Assembly: GCA_039934635.1 (NCBI GenBank)
Contig: JBDTLT010000163.1
Coordinates: 1-12,385, forward strand
Origin: DATLFA01 sp039934635
GTDB taxonomy: Bacteria > Actinomycetota > Acidimicrobiia > Acidimicrobiales > WLNW01
Length of the DNA: 12,385 nt
Direction of reading: 5' to 3'
Shown here piece after piece: positions 6,790 through 12,385 of the stretch; position 1 is the first letter of the stretch, and each line of letters begins with the position of its first letter. Below the pieces are notes generated by a model that was not told the origin of the DNA, did not search any database, and worked only from the letters and a program-made list of their open reading frames with translations. The translations under genes were made by a program, and so were the position numbers.

Positions 6790-6918
6790 ATGGGAAAGAT
6801 CGACCTCGAGCGGCTACGCAATATCGCGCTTGCACTCCCCGAAGTGAGCGAACGGCTAAGCCACGGAGCCCCCGCTTCTTCTAAGACCATCCCAGCGGCG
6901 CGTCACCTTCGTCGATGA
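6790..6918 (+). pseudogene. N-terminal fragment of MmcQ/YjbR-family gene
   Basis: A 42-codon frame starts at ATG 6790, preceded by GGAG. Its first 29 residues match the start of the MmcQ/YjbR family (DUF419-type, DNA-binding-like fold): LRNIALALPEVSERLSHGAP. After SHGAPA the family normally continues with an aromatic pair and about 85 more residues. Here the match stops at about 6876. The DNA there reads Phe-Phe-stop in the neighbouring frame, then runs into the 3' end of the minus-strand MarR gene (stop at 6881-6883). The rest of the gene is missing, so this is a truncated remnant, probably cut when the DNA to its right was joined. The family assignment is strong for so short a piece. Confidence 0.72.
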
Positions 6919-7372
6919 TCTCCCCTGCGGCGCGACCGAAGGCGGTGAGAGCGGTCACGATCGAGGGTCGCGTCCGCGCCGGCACTCGCTCGACGATGCG
7001 CTCGATCTCGGCTCGGCGAATGTCGGTGACGTGTCGAACCAGTGAGTCGCCTCGTTTGGTGAGTGAGAGGATCACTTCCCTGCCACTGTTGGGAGAAGGT
7101 GACCGCCGTACGAGGCGCTTCGCGATCAGCCGATCGCAGAGTCGGGTCGCGGTCGACGGGTGGATGCCCAATATCTCCGAGAAGACGCCGGCGTTTTGCG
7201 GGCCTCGAGTGTGCAAAACGACCAGAGCTCGGTATTGCGGCAGCGTCACATCCGTGTCAACGCTGGCAATCGAGCGGGCCGCCACCGCCACCAGCACCCG
7301 AGACGCGACAAGTAGCGCGTCGGCCGCCGACGAGTCATTCACTCGGGTCCGGTCCTCCGCTTTGCTACTCAC
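6881..7372 (-). CDS. MarR-family transcriptional regulator
   Basis: The protein has 163 residues, a normal MarR length. Residues 14-40 are the N-terminal dimer helix. Residues 43-112 form the winged helix-turn-helix: LPQYRALVVLHTRGPQNAGV, then the recognition helix region HPSTATRLCDRLIAK and a wing with SPSPNSGREVILSLTKRG. The C-terminal helices (115-152) complete the dimer interface. It likely binds DNA as a dimer and responds to a small phenolic, oxidant or metal signal, but no ligand can be named. The start is a GTG that overlaps the stop of the upstream CLC gene in a GTGA junction. The two are therefore almost surely cotranscribed and translationally coupled. It may control its own operon. 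Confidence 0.9.
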   Translation of the reverse strand: MSSKAEDRTRVNDSSAADALLVASRVLVAVAARSIASVDTDVTLPQYRALVVLHTRGPQNAGVFSEILGIHPSTATRLCDRLIAKRLVRRSPSPNSGREVILSLTKRGDSLVRHVTDIRRAEIERIVERVPARTRPSIVTALTAFGRAAGEIIDEGDAPLGWS

Positions 7373-9204
7373 GACGACCCGTGCTTCGCGGAAGAGCGAC
7401 CGTTCTCTTCGGAGACCGCGCGTGCCTGCACCCGCATCACATCGGCAAGTGCCACGATCCCGACGAGTCGGTGGTCGGTTTGGTTATCGACGACCCCGAG
7501 TTGGCGGGTGCCCAACTCGTCCATGAGCACGATCGCCTCGATCAATGGCTGATCTCGCGCCATCGGCACCTTGCGTCCCGTCAACTCACCGACCACGGTC
7601 TCGTCGCGGTCCTCGGCGAGTGCGCGACGAAGCTTCGACTCACTTACGAGGCCGAGAAAGCGGCCGGCGTCGTCGACTACCGGAAACGAGGAGAATGGTT
7701 TGTCAACGACCCTCTCGAACGCTCTGCGTACTGGCTCGACGTCGGCGAGCGTGAACGGATCAGACGTCATCGCCTGAGCGACGACGATCCGATCGAGCGC
7801 ATGCGGTACCTTGCGTCCCGGGTGAGGAAGCACGATGCCATCCTGTTCGAGCAACGCTTCATAGACAGGCGTCGGTCGGCATCGGCGGGCGACCGCATAT
7901 GAAATCATCGCGGCGATCATCAACGGCAGGATGAGACCGTAGCTGCCGGTCATCTCGAAAATGATCAGCACCGATGTGATCGGAGCGCGGACGATACCGG
8001 CGAACACCGCGCCCATACCGACAAGGGCAAATGCGCCGACCTCCACGCGAGAGTGATGCAACAAATTGACGTCGAGTACGCCCATCGCACCACCCAGCGC
8101 AGCGCCGATAAAGAGCGATGGCGCAAAGATGCCGCCCGCACCGCCCGTGCTGTACGAAAAGACGGTGGCGACCAACTTCATGCCGCACAACGCGAGCATC
8201 ACGTTCCACGCCAGGCCACCGTGAAGCAAATCGTCGAGCACCGCGTAGCCGCCCCCGTTCATCCCATTGGCGTGAAGAGAGCGCACCGCAACGACTGCGA
8301 GTGCACCGGTGACGAGACCACCGATTGCAGGTTGGGTCCACAGAGGCAGGCGCCGCGCCCTAGCCATACGGGCACGCAGTCCGAGAAGACCGTCGGTGAA
8401 CGCGATCGACACGAACGCGGCCGCCAAACCGAGCAATACATAGAGGATCAGTGAATCCGCGTGATGGAGGCCGTAGCCCGATGGGACATCGAACACCGGG
8501 TGCTCACCGAGAATCGACCGCTCGATCGCAGCAGCCACCGCGGCCGCGACAACCACACCCGCGAGGATCGTCTGATCGAGATCGCCGACGACCTCCTCCA
8601 TGGTGAAAGTGACTGCCGCGAGCGGCGCATTGAATGCTGCCGCGATGCCCGCCGCCGCCCCCACAGGAACGAGTCGGCGCATATTTTCGCGCGACAGCGC
8701 TGACAAACGACCGAGCGTGCTCGAAATACCAACGCAGATCTGCACGGTCGGGCCCTCGCGCCCGAGCGACGCGCCGGAACCGATCTGCAACACACCGATG
8801 ACGAACTTCCCCACCGACTGGCGCAGCGGCAGTCGGCCATCATGAAGCGCATAGGCGGTCTTCACCTGGGGAATGCCGCTGCCCCGGGCGTCGGGCACTA
8901 CGTACGCGAGCAGCGCTCCGGAGACCAGGCCTCCGACCGCCGGTGTCACGATCGTCATGATCATCCACGTCGGAGAATGCGCGGAAAGCGCCCGCTCGAT
9001 GAGTAGATGCTCGGCTTTCTTGATCGCTAAATGGAAGCCAACGGCAGCCAGGCCACACAAGGCCCCCGCTACCAACATGATGCCGTACACCCGCTCACGT
9101 TCGGACGGAACGAACCCTGACAATCGTCGTAGAAATGCCAGATCGAAGCGCGACGTCAAGCCACCGAGCGGCGACCGCCGGGTTGTCTGCGCGTCTGAAC
9201 TCAC
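7369..9204 (-). CDS. CLC-family chloride channel or Cl-/H+ antiporter with CBS domains
   Basis: The protein has 611 residues. The membrane part (residues about 38-445) carries the CLC signatures: GSGIPQVK (108-115), GREGPTVQ (148-155) with the gating Glu150, GGIFAPSLFIGA (357-368), and Tyr448 near the end. Paired Glu203/204 (TMEEVVG) sits where the internal proton Glu of E. coli ClcA lies, so H+-coupled exchange is plausible. GSGIP and GREGP argue against a fluoride-type CLC-F. Two CBS domains follow (about 477-530 and 537-595), which in relatives bind adenine nucleotides. I chose GTG 9204 (GGTGG five bases before it) over a start at 9276, because a promoter-like box at 9249-9254 would place the transcript start inside the longer form. 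It is the first gene of an operon with MarR. Confidence 0.93.
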   Translation of the reverse strand: MSSDAQTTRRSPLGGLTSRFDLAFLRRLSGFVPSERERVYGIMLVAGALCGLAAVGFHLAIKKAEHLLIERALSAHSPTWMIMTIVTPAVGGLVSGALLAYVVPDARGSGIPQVKTAYALHDGRLPLRQSVGKFVIGVLQIGSGASLGREGPTVQICVGISSTLGRLSALSRENMRRLVPVGAAAGIAAAFNAPLAAVTFTMEEVVGDLDQTILAGVVVAAAVAAAIERSILGEHPVFDVPSGYGLHHADSLILYVLLGLAAAFVSIAFTDGLLGLRARMARARRLPLWTQPAIGGLVTGALAVVAVRSLHANGMNGGGYAVLDDLLHGGLAWNVMLALCGMKLVATVFSYSTGGAGGIFAPSLFIGAALGGAMGVLDVNLLHHSRVEVGAFALVGMGAVFAGIVRAPITSVLIIFEMTGSYGLILPLMIAAMISYAVARRCRPTPVYEALLEQDGIVLPHPGRKVPHALDRIVVAQAMTSDPFTLADVEPVRRAFERVVDKPFSSFPVVDDAGRFLGLVSESKLRRALAEDRDETVVGELTGRKVPMARDQPLIEAIVLMDELGTRQLGVVDNQTDHRLVGIVALADVMRVQARAVSEENGRSSAKHGSS

Positions 9205-9248
9205 GGTGCCACCGTCGGATGAATCCAAAGTCGGAAGAGGAATGTTGC

Positions 9249-9277
9249 AGTATAGCAATGTTCTGCGCAACCACATC
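9249..9277 (-). promoter_or_regulatory. Candidate promoter of the CLC-MarR operon
   Basis: On the minus strand TGC-TATACT (the hexamer at 9249-9254) is an extended -10 box. A weak -35 candidate GATGTG (9272-9277) lies 17 bases upstream. Transcription would start near 9242, about 38 bases before GTG 9204. The call is by consensus only. Confidence 0.5.
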
Positions 9278-9351
9278 GAAACGCCTCTGGGAGCGAGGTC
9301 GGCGAACGATCATTACAGTGTGAACGCTGCGCTTCGTGACCGACGCGTCGC

Positions 9352-9357
9352 TAGGGT
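9352..9357 (+). promoter_or_regulatory. Candidate -10 box for a leaderless start
   Basis: TAGGGT lies 11 bases before ATG 9369, which has no purine-rich ribosome site. Transcription from this box would begin within a few bases of the ATG, so a leaderless mRNA, common in Actinomycetota, would fit. No good -35 is visible. Confidence 0.3.
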
Positions 9358-9368
9358 AGATTCACCTC

Positions 9369-10211
9369 ATGATCGTCGACAGCTTTCGGTTTCTGCCTCA
9401 CAGCTTCCGCGCTGCCTATGACCTCGAGCCCGTGGGAGCACCTCAGGTGTGGACCGACTTCGCTGTCCGACTCGGCGAAGCATCCATCGCATTGCTGAGC
9501 ACCGCGGGCCTTTACGTCGAGGGGATCCAAGAGCCATACGACCTCGACCGCGAGCGAGCCGAACCGACATGGGGCGATCCGTCGCACCGCGTCATTCCGC
9601 ACAACGCCGGCCAACTCGGCATGGCACACCTCCATGTCAACGACGCAGACACACGTGCCGACCGAAACGTCTCGTTGCCGCTCGACGTGCTCGCCGAACT
9701 CGTCGCCGAAGGCGTCGTCGGCGCGTCGTCGCCCAACCATGCGTCGGTCATGGGCTACCAAGGCGACCTCAATGGTTGGCGCGACGTCACCGCGCCTGCA
9801 ATCACACAACTTCTCACCGAGCAGCACACCAACGGCGTGGTACTCGCGCCGGCTTGACCGGATTGCTGCCGAAATGTGCCCGTGCTGGCCCGCCTCCTCG
9901 AAGCCGCCGGCCTTCCCACCGTGGTCGTCACGATGATGCCGTCCATTGCATCGGCGCTTGGCGCACCGCGCATCGTCGGCGTCGAGTTTCCGTTCGGCCA
10001 CGCCTACGGCATGCCGCACGACCGCGCCATGCAACGCCGAGTACTGCTCACCGCGGTCACCGTCCTCGCCGGCGCAACGCAACCGGGCACACGAGTGGAC
10101 GTCGACATCGAATGGCCACAGGAGACACGCGAGGCATACCGGTCGTGGCAACCCACCGAACCCAGCCCGATCGTCGCACAAATGCTCGAACGACGACGTC
10201 AGAACCGGTAG
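9369..10211 (+). CDS. GrdB/PrdB-type reductase-family selenoprotein, in-frame TGA as Sec163
   Basis: One 280-residue gene is split by a TGA at 9855-9857. Frame and family similarity continue without a shift to TAG 10211. Before the TGA: GDPSHRVIP, SLPLDVLAELVAEGVVG and NGVVLAPA. After it: PDCCRNVPVLARLLEAAGLP and GVEFPFGHAYG. Together they follow the order seen in the glycine/sarcosine/betaine/D-proline reductase selenoprotein B family (FPLD-x-L-x-EL-x-x-EG, then U-P-x-C, then FP-x-G). Read as selenocysteine, the TGA gives Sec163-Pro-Asp-Cys166, the redox U-x-x-C motif. Translation needs SelB, tRNA-Sec and a SECIS hairpin; none is provable here. The start has no ribosome site and may be leaderless. 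Pyruvate kinase follows after 12 bases. The true substrate is unknown, and short actinobacterial members are not proven glycine or proline reductases. Confidence 0.88.
9858..9895 (+). promoter_or_regulatory. Expected SECIS region, weak fold only
   Basis: A bacterial SECIS hairpin should sit just after the Sec codon. GCCG (9868-9871) can pair with TGGC (9886-9889), using one G-U pair. A partial inner pairing leaves GTGCCC as apical loop, about 19 bases after the TGA and starting with G. The middle of the stem is mismatched, so this fold is weak support only. Confidence 0.25.
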
Positions 10212-10223
10212 CCGGCAGTTCTG

Positions 10224-11642
10224 ATGGCGCGCCCCGGTCGTCGAGCCAAGATCGTGTGCACGTTGGGCCCTGCAACGTCGACCTTGGCGCAAGTTCGGGC
10301 GTTGGTTGACGCGGGCATGGACGTTGCGCGCCTTAACCTCTCGCACGGGACACACGACGAACATCGTCAGGTGTGCGGTCATGTACGCCGCGCCGCGCTC
10401 GCTGCTGGCCGCGTTGTCAGTGTGCTCGCCGATCTGCAGGGACCGCGGGTCCGACTAGGAGTCTTCGGAGGCGGTGGAGCGCAACTCGAGACGGGCGCAG
10501 GTTTCATCATTTCGACCGCGCCGGTCGTCGGTTCGGCACAACGGGCGTCGACGACATACAAATTGCTCGCTCGCGAGGTGGGCATCGGCGACGAAATCTT
10601 CATCCACGACGGCATGGTGCGACTGGTAGTCGTCGGCGTCGACGGCACCGAGATTCGTTGCCGAGTCCTGCAGGGCGGGTATGTTGGCGATCGCCATGGT
10701 CTGAATCTGCCTCGTGTCCAACTTTCGGCACCGACGCTGACACCGAAGGACAGCGACGATCTTCGGTTCGCGCTCGACATGGGAGTCGATCTTGTGGCGT
10801 TGTCGTTCGTTCGCCGCCCGTCGGACATCGACCTGGCCCGCGCGGTCATGGACGACGTAGGACGGCGCGTCCCGGTGCTCGCCAAGTTGGAGACACGCGA
10901 GGCAGTCGACGAGTTGACCAACGTCGTTGCCTCATTCGACGGGCTTATGGTGGCTCGCGGCGATCTCGGCATCGAGCTTCCTCTCGAGCAGGTGCCGCTC
11001 GTTCAGAAGCGGGCCATCCAAATCGCCCGCCAGCACGCGAAGCCGGTCATAGTCGCAACACAGATGCTCGAGTCGATGACCGCGTCGAGGAACCCTACGC
11101 GAGCCGAGGTCTCCGACGTGGCCAACGCGGTGCTCGACGGCGCGGACGCGATGATGCTTTCGGCCGAGACGGCGATTGGCGAATGGCCCGCCGAAACGAC
11201 GAGGACCATGGCCCGGATCATCGTCGCCACCGAGCAAGGTCGAGTCGACGACACAACCCGTCTCGAACTCCGTCCGATGGGGAGCGAGGAAGCGATCAGT
11301 TATGCGGCCGTCGCACTCGCTGTGACAACCGACGCCGCTGCGTTGGCAGCGTTCACGGAGACCGGAACGACCGCGCGCCGACTGTCGATGCACCGACCTG
11401 CCCTGCCGCTACTGGTCTTCACTCCGCACCCCGCCGTGCAGAGCCAGCTCACACTGGTGTGGGGTGTCGAGTCGTTTGTCGCCCCTGCGGTTGCGACAAC
11501 CGACGAGTTGATCGCCGCGGTCAACGATGCGATCCTCGACCTCGGTCGAGCACAGCCCGGCGATACGGTCGTCGTGTTAGCGGGGACACCACCGGGTGAG
11601 CCTGGAAGCACGAACAGCATTCGTGTCCACACCTTCCGCTGA
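10224..11642 (+). CDS. pyk: Pyruvate kinase
   Basis: The enzyme transfers phosphate from phosphoenolpyruvate to ADP, giving pyruvate and ATP, the last step of glycolysis in the cytosol. The 472 residues have the full family length. Visible blocks: RAKIVCTLGPAT (7-18), RLNLSHGTHDEH (36-47), catalytic Lys221 in AKLETREAV, metal and substrate motif ARGDLGIELP (244-253), ATQMLESM (278-285) and SAETAIGEWP (313-322). The B domain spans about 74-170, and the C-terminal domain from about 355 ends in a normal NSIRVHTFR. Arg75 stands in LQGPRVR, where potassium-dependent enzymes have Glu and independent ones often have Lys, so potassium-independent activity is likely. ATG 10224 lacks a good ribosome site. 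Its closeness to the selenoprotein gene suggests cotranscription, possibly fortuitous. Confidence 0.96.
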   Translation: MARPGRRAKIVCTLGPATSTLAQVRALVDAGMDVARLNLSHGTHDEHRQVCGHVRRAALAAGRVVSVLADLQGPRVRLGVFGGGGAQLETGAGFIISTAPVVGSAQRASTTYKLLAREVGIGDEIFIHDGMVRLVVVGVDGTEIRCRVLQGGYVGDRHGLNLPRVQLSAPTLTPKDSDDLRFALDMGVDLVALSFVRRPSDIDLARAVMDDVGRRVPVLAKLETREAVDELTNVVASFDGLMVARGDLGIELPLEQVPLVQKRAIQIARQHAKPVIVATQMLESMTASRNPTRAEVSDVANAVLDGADAMMLSAETAIGEWPAETTRTMARIIVATEQGRVDDTTRLELRPMGSEEAISYAAVALAVTTDAAALAAFTETGTTARRLSMHRPALPLLVFTPHPAVQSQLTLVWGVESFVAPAVATTDELIAAVNDAILDLGRAQPGDTVVVLAGTPPGEPGSTNSIRVHTFR

Positions 11643-11652
11643 GCCGAACTGC

Positions 11653-11710
11653 GTGTGATCGATTCGGCGCGCAAACCGTCGCAGGTTTCGCTGGCGCGTC
11701 GGTATCACAC
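11653..11710. repeat. Nested inverted repeat after pyk
   Basis: GTGTGAT (11653-11659) is perfectly complementary to ATCACAC (11704-11710). Inside it, AAACC (11673-11677) pairs with GGTTT (11684-11688) around a six-base loop. It begins 10 bases after the pyk stop, which fits an mRNA 3'-end structure. There is no T-run, so a standard intrinsic terminator is not supported. A regulator site for the downstream flavoenzyme gene is the alternative. Confidence 0.4.
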
Positions 11711-11940
11711 TGTGTAGTGGACCCGGTCCACGTGGTGTTCCGCGAAGACGTCGAGCCATTCCGCGCCCGCGCGATCACAACGACGCAGTTACGCCAACGC
11801 GTACGACTGCGAACGCCGTGTCGCGATCGTCCGGGTCGAGTGCGGTGAAGCGTCGGTGTCCTCGACGCGCTCACACTTGCCGCCAATCGATCGAGGGTTC
11901 CACTGAGTGAGAGCGCTTCGATGACGGTGCGCTCAGCACG
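11705..11940 (-). pseudogene. Possible frameshifted gene remnant, family unknown
   Basis: Protein-like text on the minus strand jumps between frames. RTVIEALSLSGTLDRLAASV lies at about 11870-11930, then HRRFTALDPDDRDTAF and AVVRVGVTASL in a second frame. EWLDVFAEHHVDRVHYTV in a third frame ends at TGA 11705-11707. Each piece has ordinary composition and its end fits the next, as in a decayed gene. I do not recognise the family, and chance is not excluded. Confidence 0.3.
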
Positions 11941-12024
11941 TGCAACAGTGGACCGGGGAGCAGCATGGCGCCCACCAGGTCTCGAACGGCGCATCGCCGA
12001 GCGGCCGACCGTGAGGAGCAAGCA

Positions 12025-12385
12025 GTGTCACACGACGTCTTCAGCAAGATCGAGGAGGCCGGGAGTCTCTTCGCCGAGCGGTCCGAGGCAGCCGACGAGC
12101 TGGGCCGCTTGCCCGACGAGATCTGCAAGCGGTTGAAGGACAGCGGTCTCGTCCGCCTGCTGCAACCGGCGGACTTCGGCGGCTACGAGGCCGACCCGCG
12201 GGACTTTCTCAACGCGGTGATGGACGTCGGCAACCACTGCCCCTCGGCCGGTTGGGTGGCGGGCGTCGTCGGTGTACACCCGTGGGAATTGGCGTTGAAC
12301 GACGAGCGGCTGCAGGCAGAGGTGTGGGGCGCCGACCCGGACACCTGGGTCGCGTCGCCGTACGCTCCGAGCGGCACCGCCGTGC
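12025..12385 (+). CDS. HsaA-like flavin-dependent monooxygenase, partial
   Basis: The first 120 codons of an acyl-CoA-dehydrogenase-fold protein, cut by the window edge. Residues 1-75 are the helical N-terminal domain (RLPDEICKRLKDSGLVRLLQ, then PADFGGYEADPRDF). SAGWVAGVVGVHPWELAL (74-91) and EVWGADPDTWVASPYAP follow the same order as in HsaA. HsaA is the oxygenase component that hydroxylates the phenolic ring of a seco-steroid during cholesterol breakdown, using reduced flavin from HsaB. Related enzymes act on other phenols, indole or acyl-CoAs, so the substrate stays open. Start GTG 12025 is chosen for GAGGAG six bases before it. HsaB or ring-cleavage partners would lie beyond the right edge. 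Confidence 0.85.
   Translation, partial: MSHDVFSKIEEAGSLFAERSEAADELGRLPDEICKRLKDSGLVRLLQPADFGGYEADPRDFLNAVMDVGNHCPSAGWVAGVVGVHPWELALNDERLQAEVWGADPDTWVASPYAPSGTAV

Larger units (their letters stand above)
11643..12024. other. Gap between pyk and the HsaA-like gene
   Basis: No intact gene is supported. The first 70 bases hold an inverted repeat just after the pyk stop. Minus-strand protein-like segments at 11705-11940 are broken by frameshifts. The last bases, GAGGAG at 12013-12018, are the ribosome site of the gene starting at 12025. No confident promoter was found for that gene. Confidence 0.4.

Noticed and set aside
6132..6890. A 252-residue minus-strand frame across the two small genes
   Set aside because: Third positions are only about half G/C where checked. 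It covers the strand opposite the cysteine-rich gene and overlaps the better-supported 53-residue ORF in another frame, and the two ends do not resemble one protein.
9205..9276. The 24-residue upstream extension of the CLC protein
   Set aside because: The extra residues (MWLRRTLLYCNIPLP at the front) are not CLC-like, and a promoter-like box lies inside this stretch, so GTG 9204 is the better start.
9855..9857. Treating this TGA as a true stop (pseudogene or two genes)
   Set aside because: Frame and family similarity continue without a shift, a Cys follows at +3, and the site is where the family has Sec or Cys.
9351..10382. A 343-residue minus-strand frame opposite the selenoprotein gene
   Set aside because: It mirrors the codons of the plus-strand gene, is rich in Cys, Arg and His, and matches no family. 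The plus strand has clear family blocks.
10373..11599. A 408-residue plus-strand frame inside pyruvate kinase
   Set aside because: Arg/Gly-rich shadow of a conserved enzyme gene in the shifted frame.

Overview
The window looks like chromosomal DNA from a high-GC Gram-positive bacterium of the Actinomycetota. A marine or soil Acidimicrobiia relative is my best guess. The guess rests on GTG/ATG starts with clear purine-rich ribosome sites, a strong preference for G or C at third codon positions, a large BTAD/STAND-type regulator, an HsaA-like flavin enzyme and a UGA-recoding selenoprotein. No rRNA, tRNA, CRISPR array or intact insertion sequence is visible.

Left part (1-5319). After about 350 bases with no convincing gene comes a plus-strand gene (353-1432) for a cytoplasm-type protein with a beta-sandwich front end and a peptidoglycan-binding module. 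It converges on a 3.4-kb minus-strand gene (1867-5319) encoding one chain with a winged-helix/BTAD regulator, an nSTAND-type NTPase, a BMP/PnrA-like ligand-binding domain and a C-terminal beta domain. Between them lies the last third of a Cu/Zn superoxide dismutase gene, evidently a remnant.

Middle part (5320-6880). Divergent from the regulator is a small membrane-anchored or exported protein with a duplicated 19-residue motif. Next comes a poorly coding stretch holding three small items: a 53-residue acidic minus-strand ORF behind a very strong ribosome site, a 47-residue cysteine-rich metallothionein-like protein, and the first 30 codons of a decayed MmcQ/YjbR gene.

Right part (6881-12385). 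A CLC chloride channel/antiporter gene with two CBS domains and a MarR regulator form a minus-strand operon with a 4-base overlap. Divergent from it is a GrdB/PrdB-type reductase-family gene interrupted by an in-frame TGA, read here as selenocysteine in a U-x-x-C motif. Pyruvate kinase follows after 12 bases. After a 380-base gap with an inverted repeat and what may be a decayed minus-strand gene, the window ends inside an HsaA-like flavin-dependent monooxygenase gene.

The most notable points are the selenoprotein (two ORFs that are really one gene), the regulator-NTPase-BMP fusion that lacks a convincing membrane segment, and three or more gene remnants in the gaps. Metal and redox themes recur (SodC remnant, metallothionein-like protein, selenoprotein), but nothing in the sequence proves they work together.
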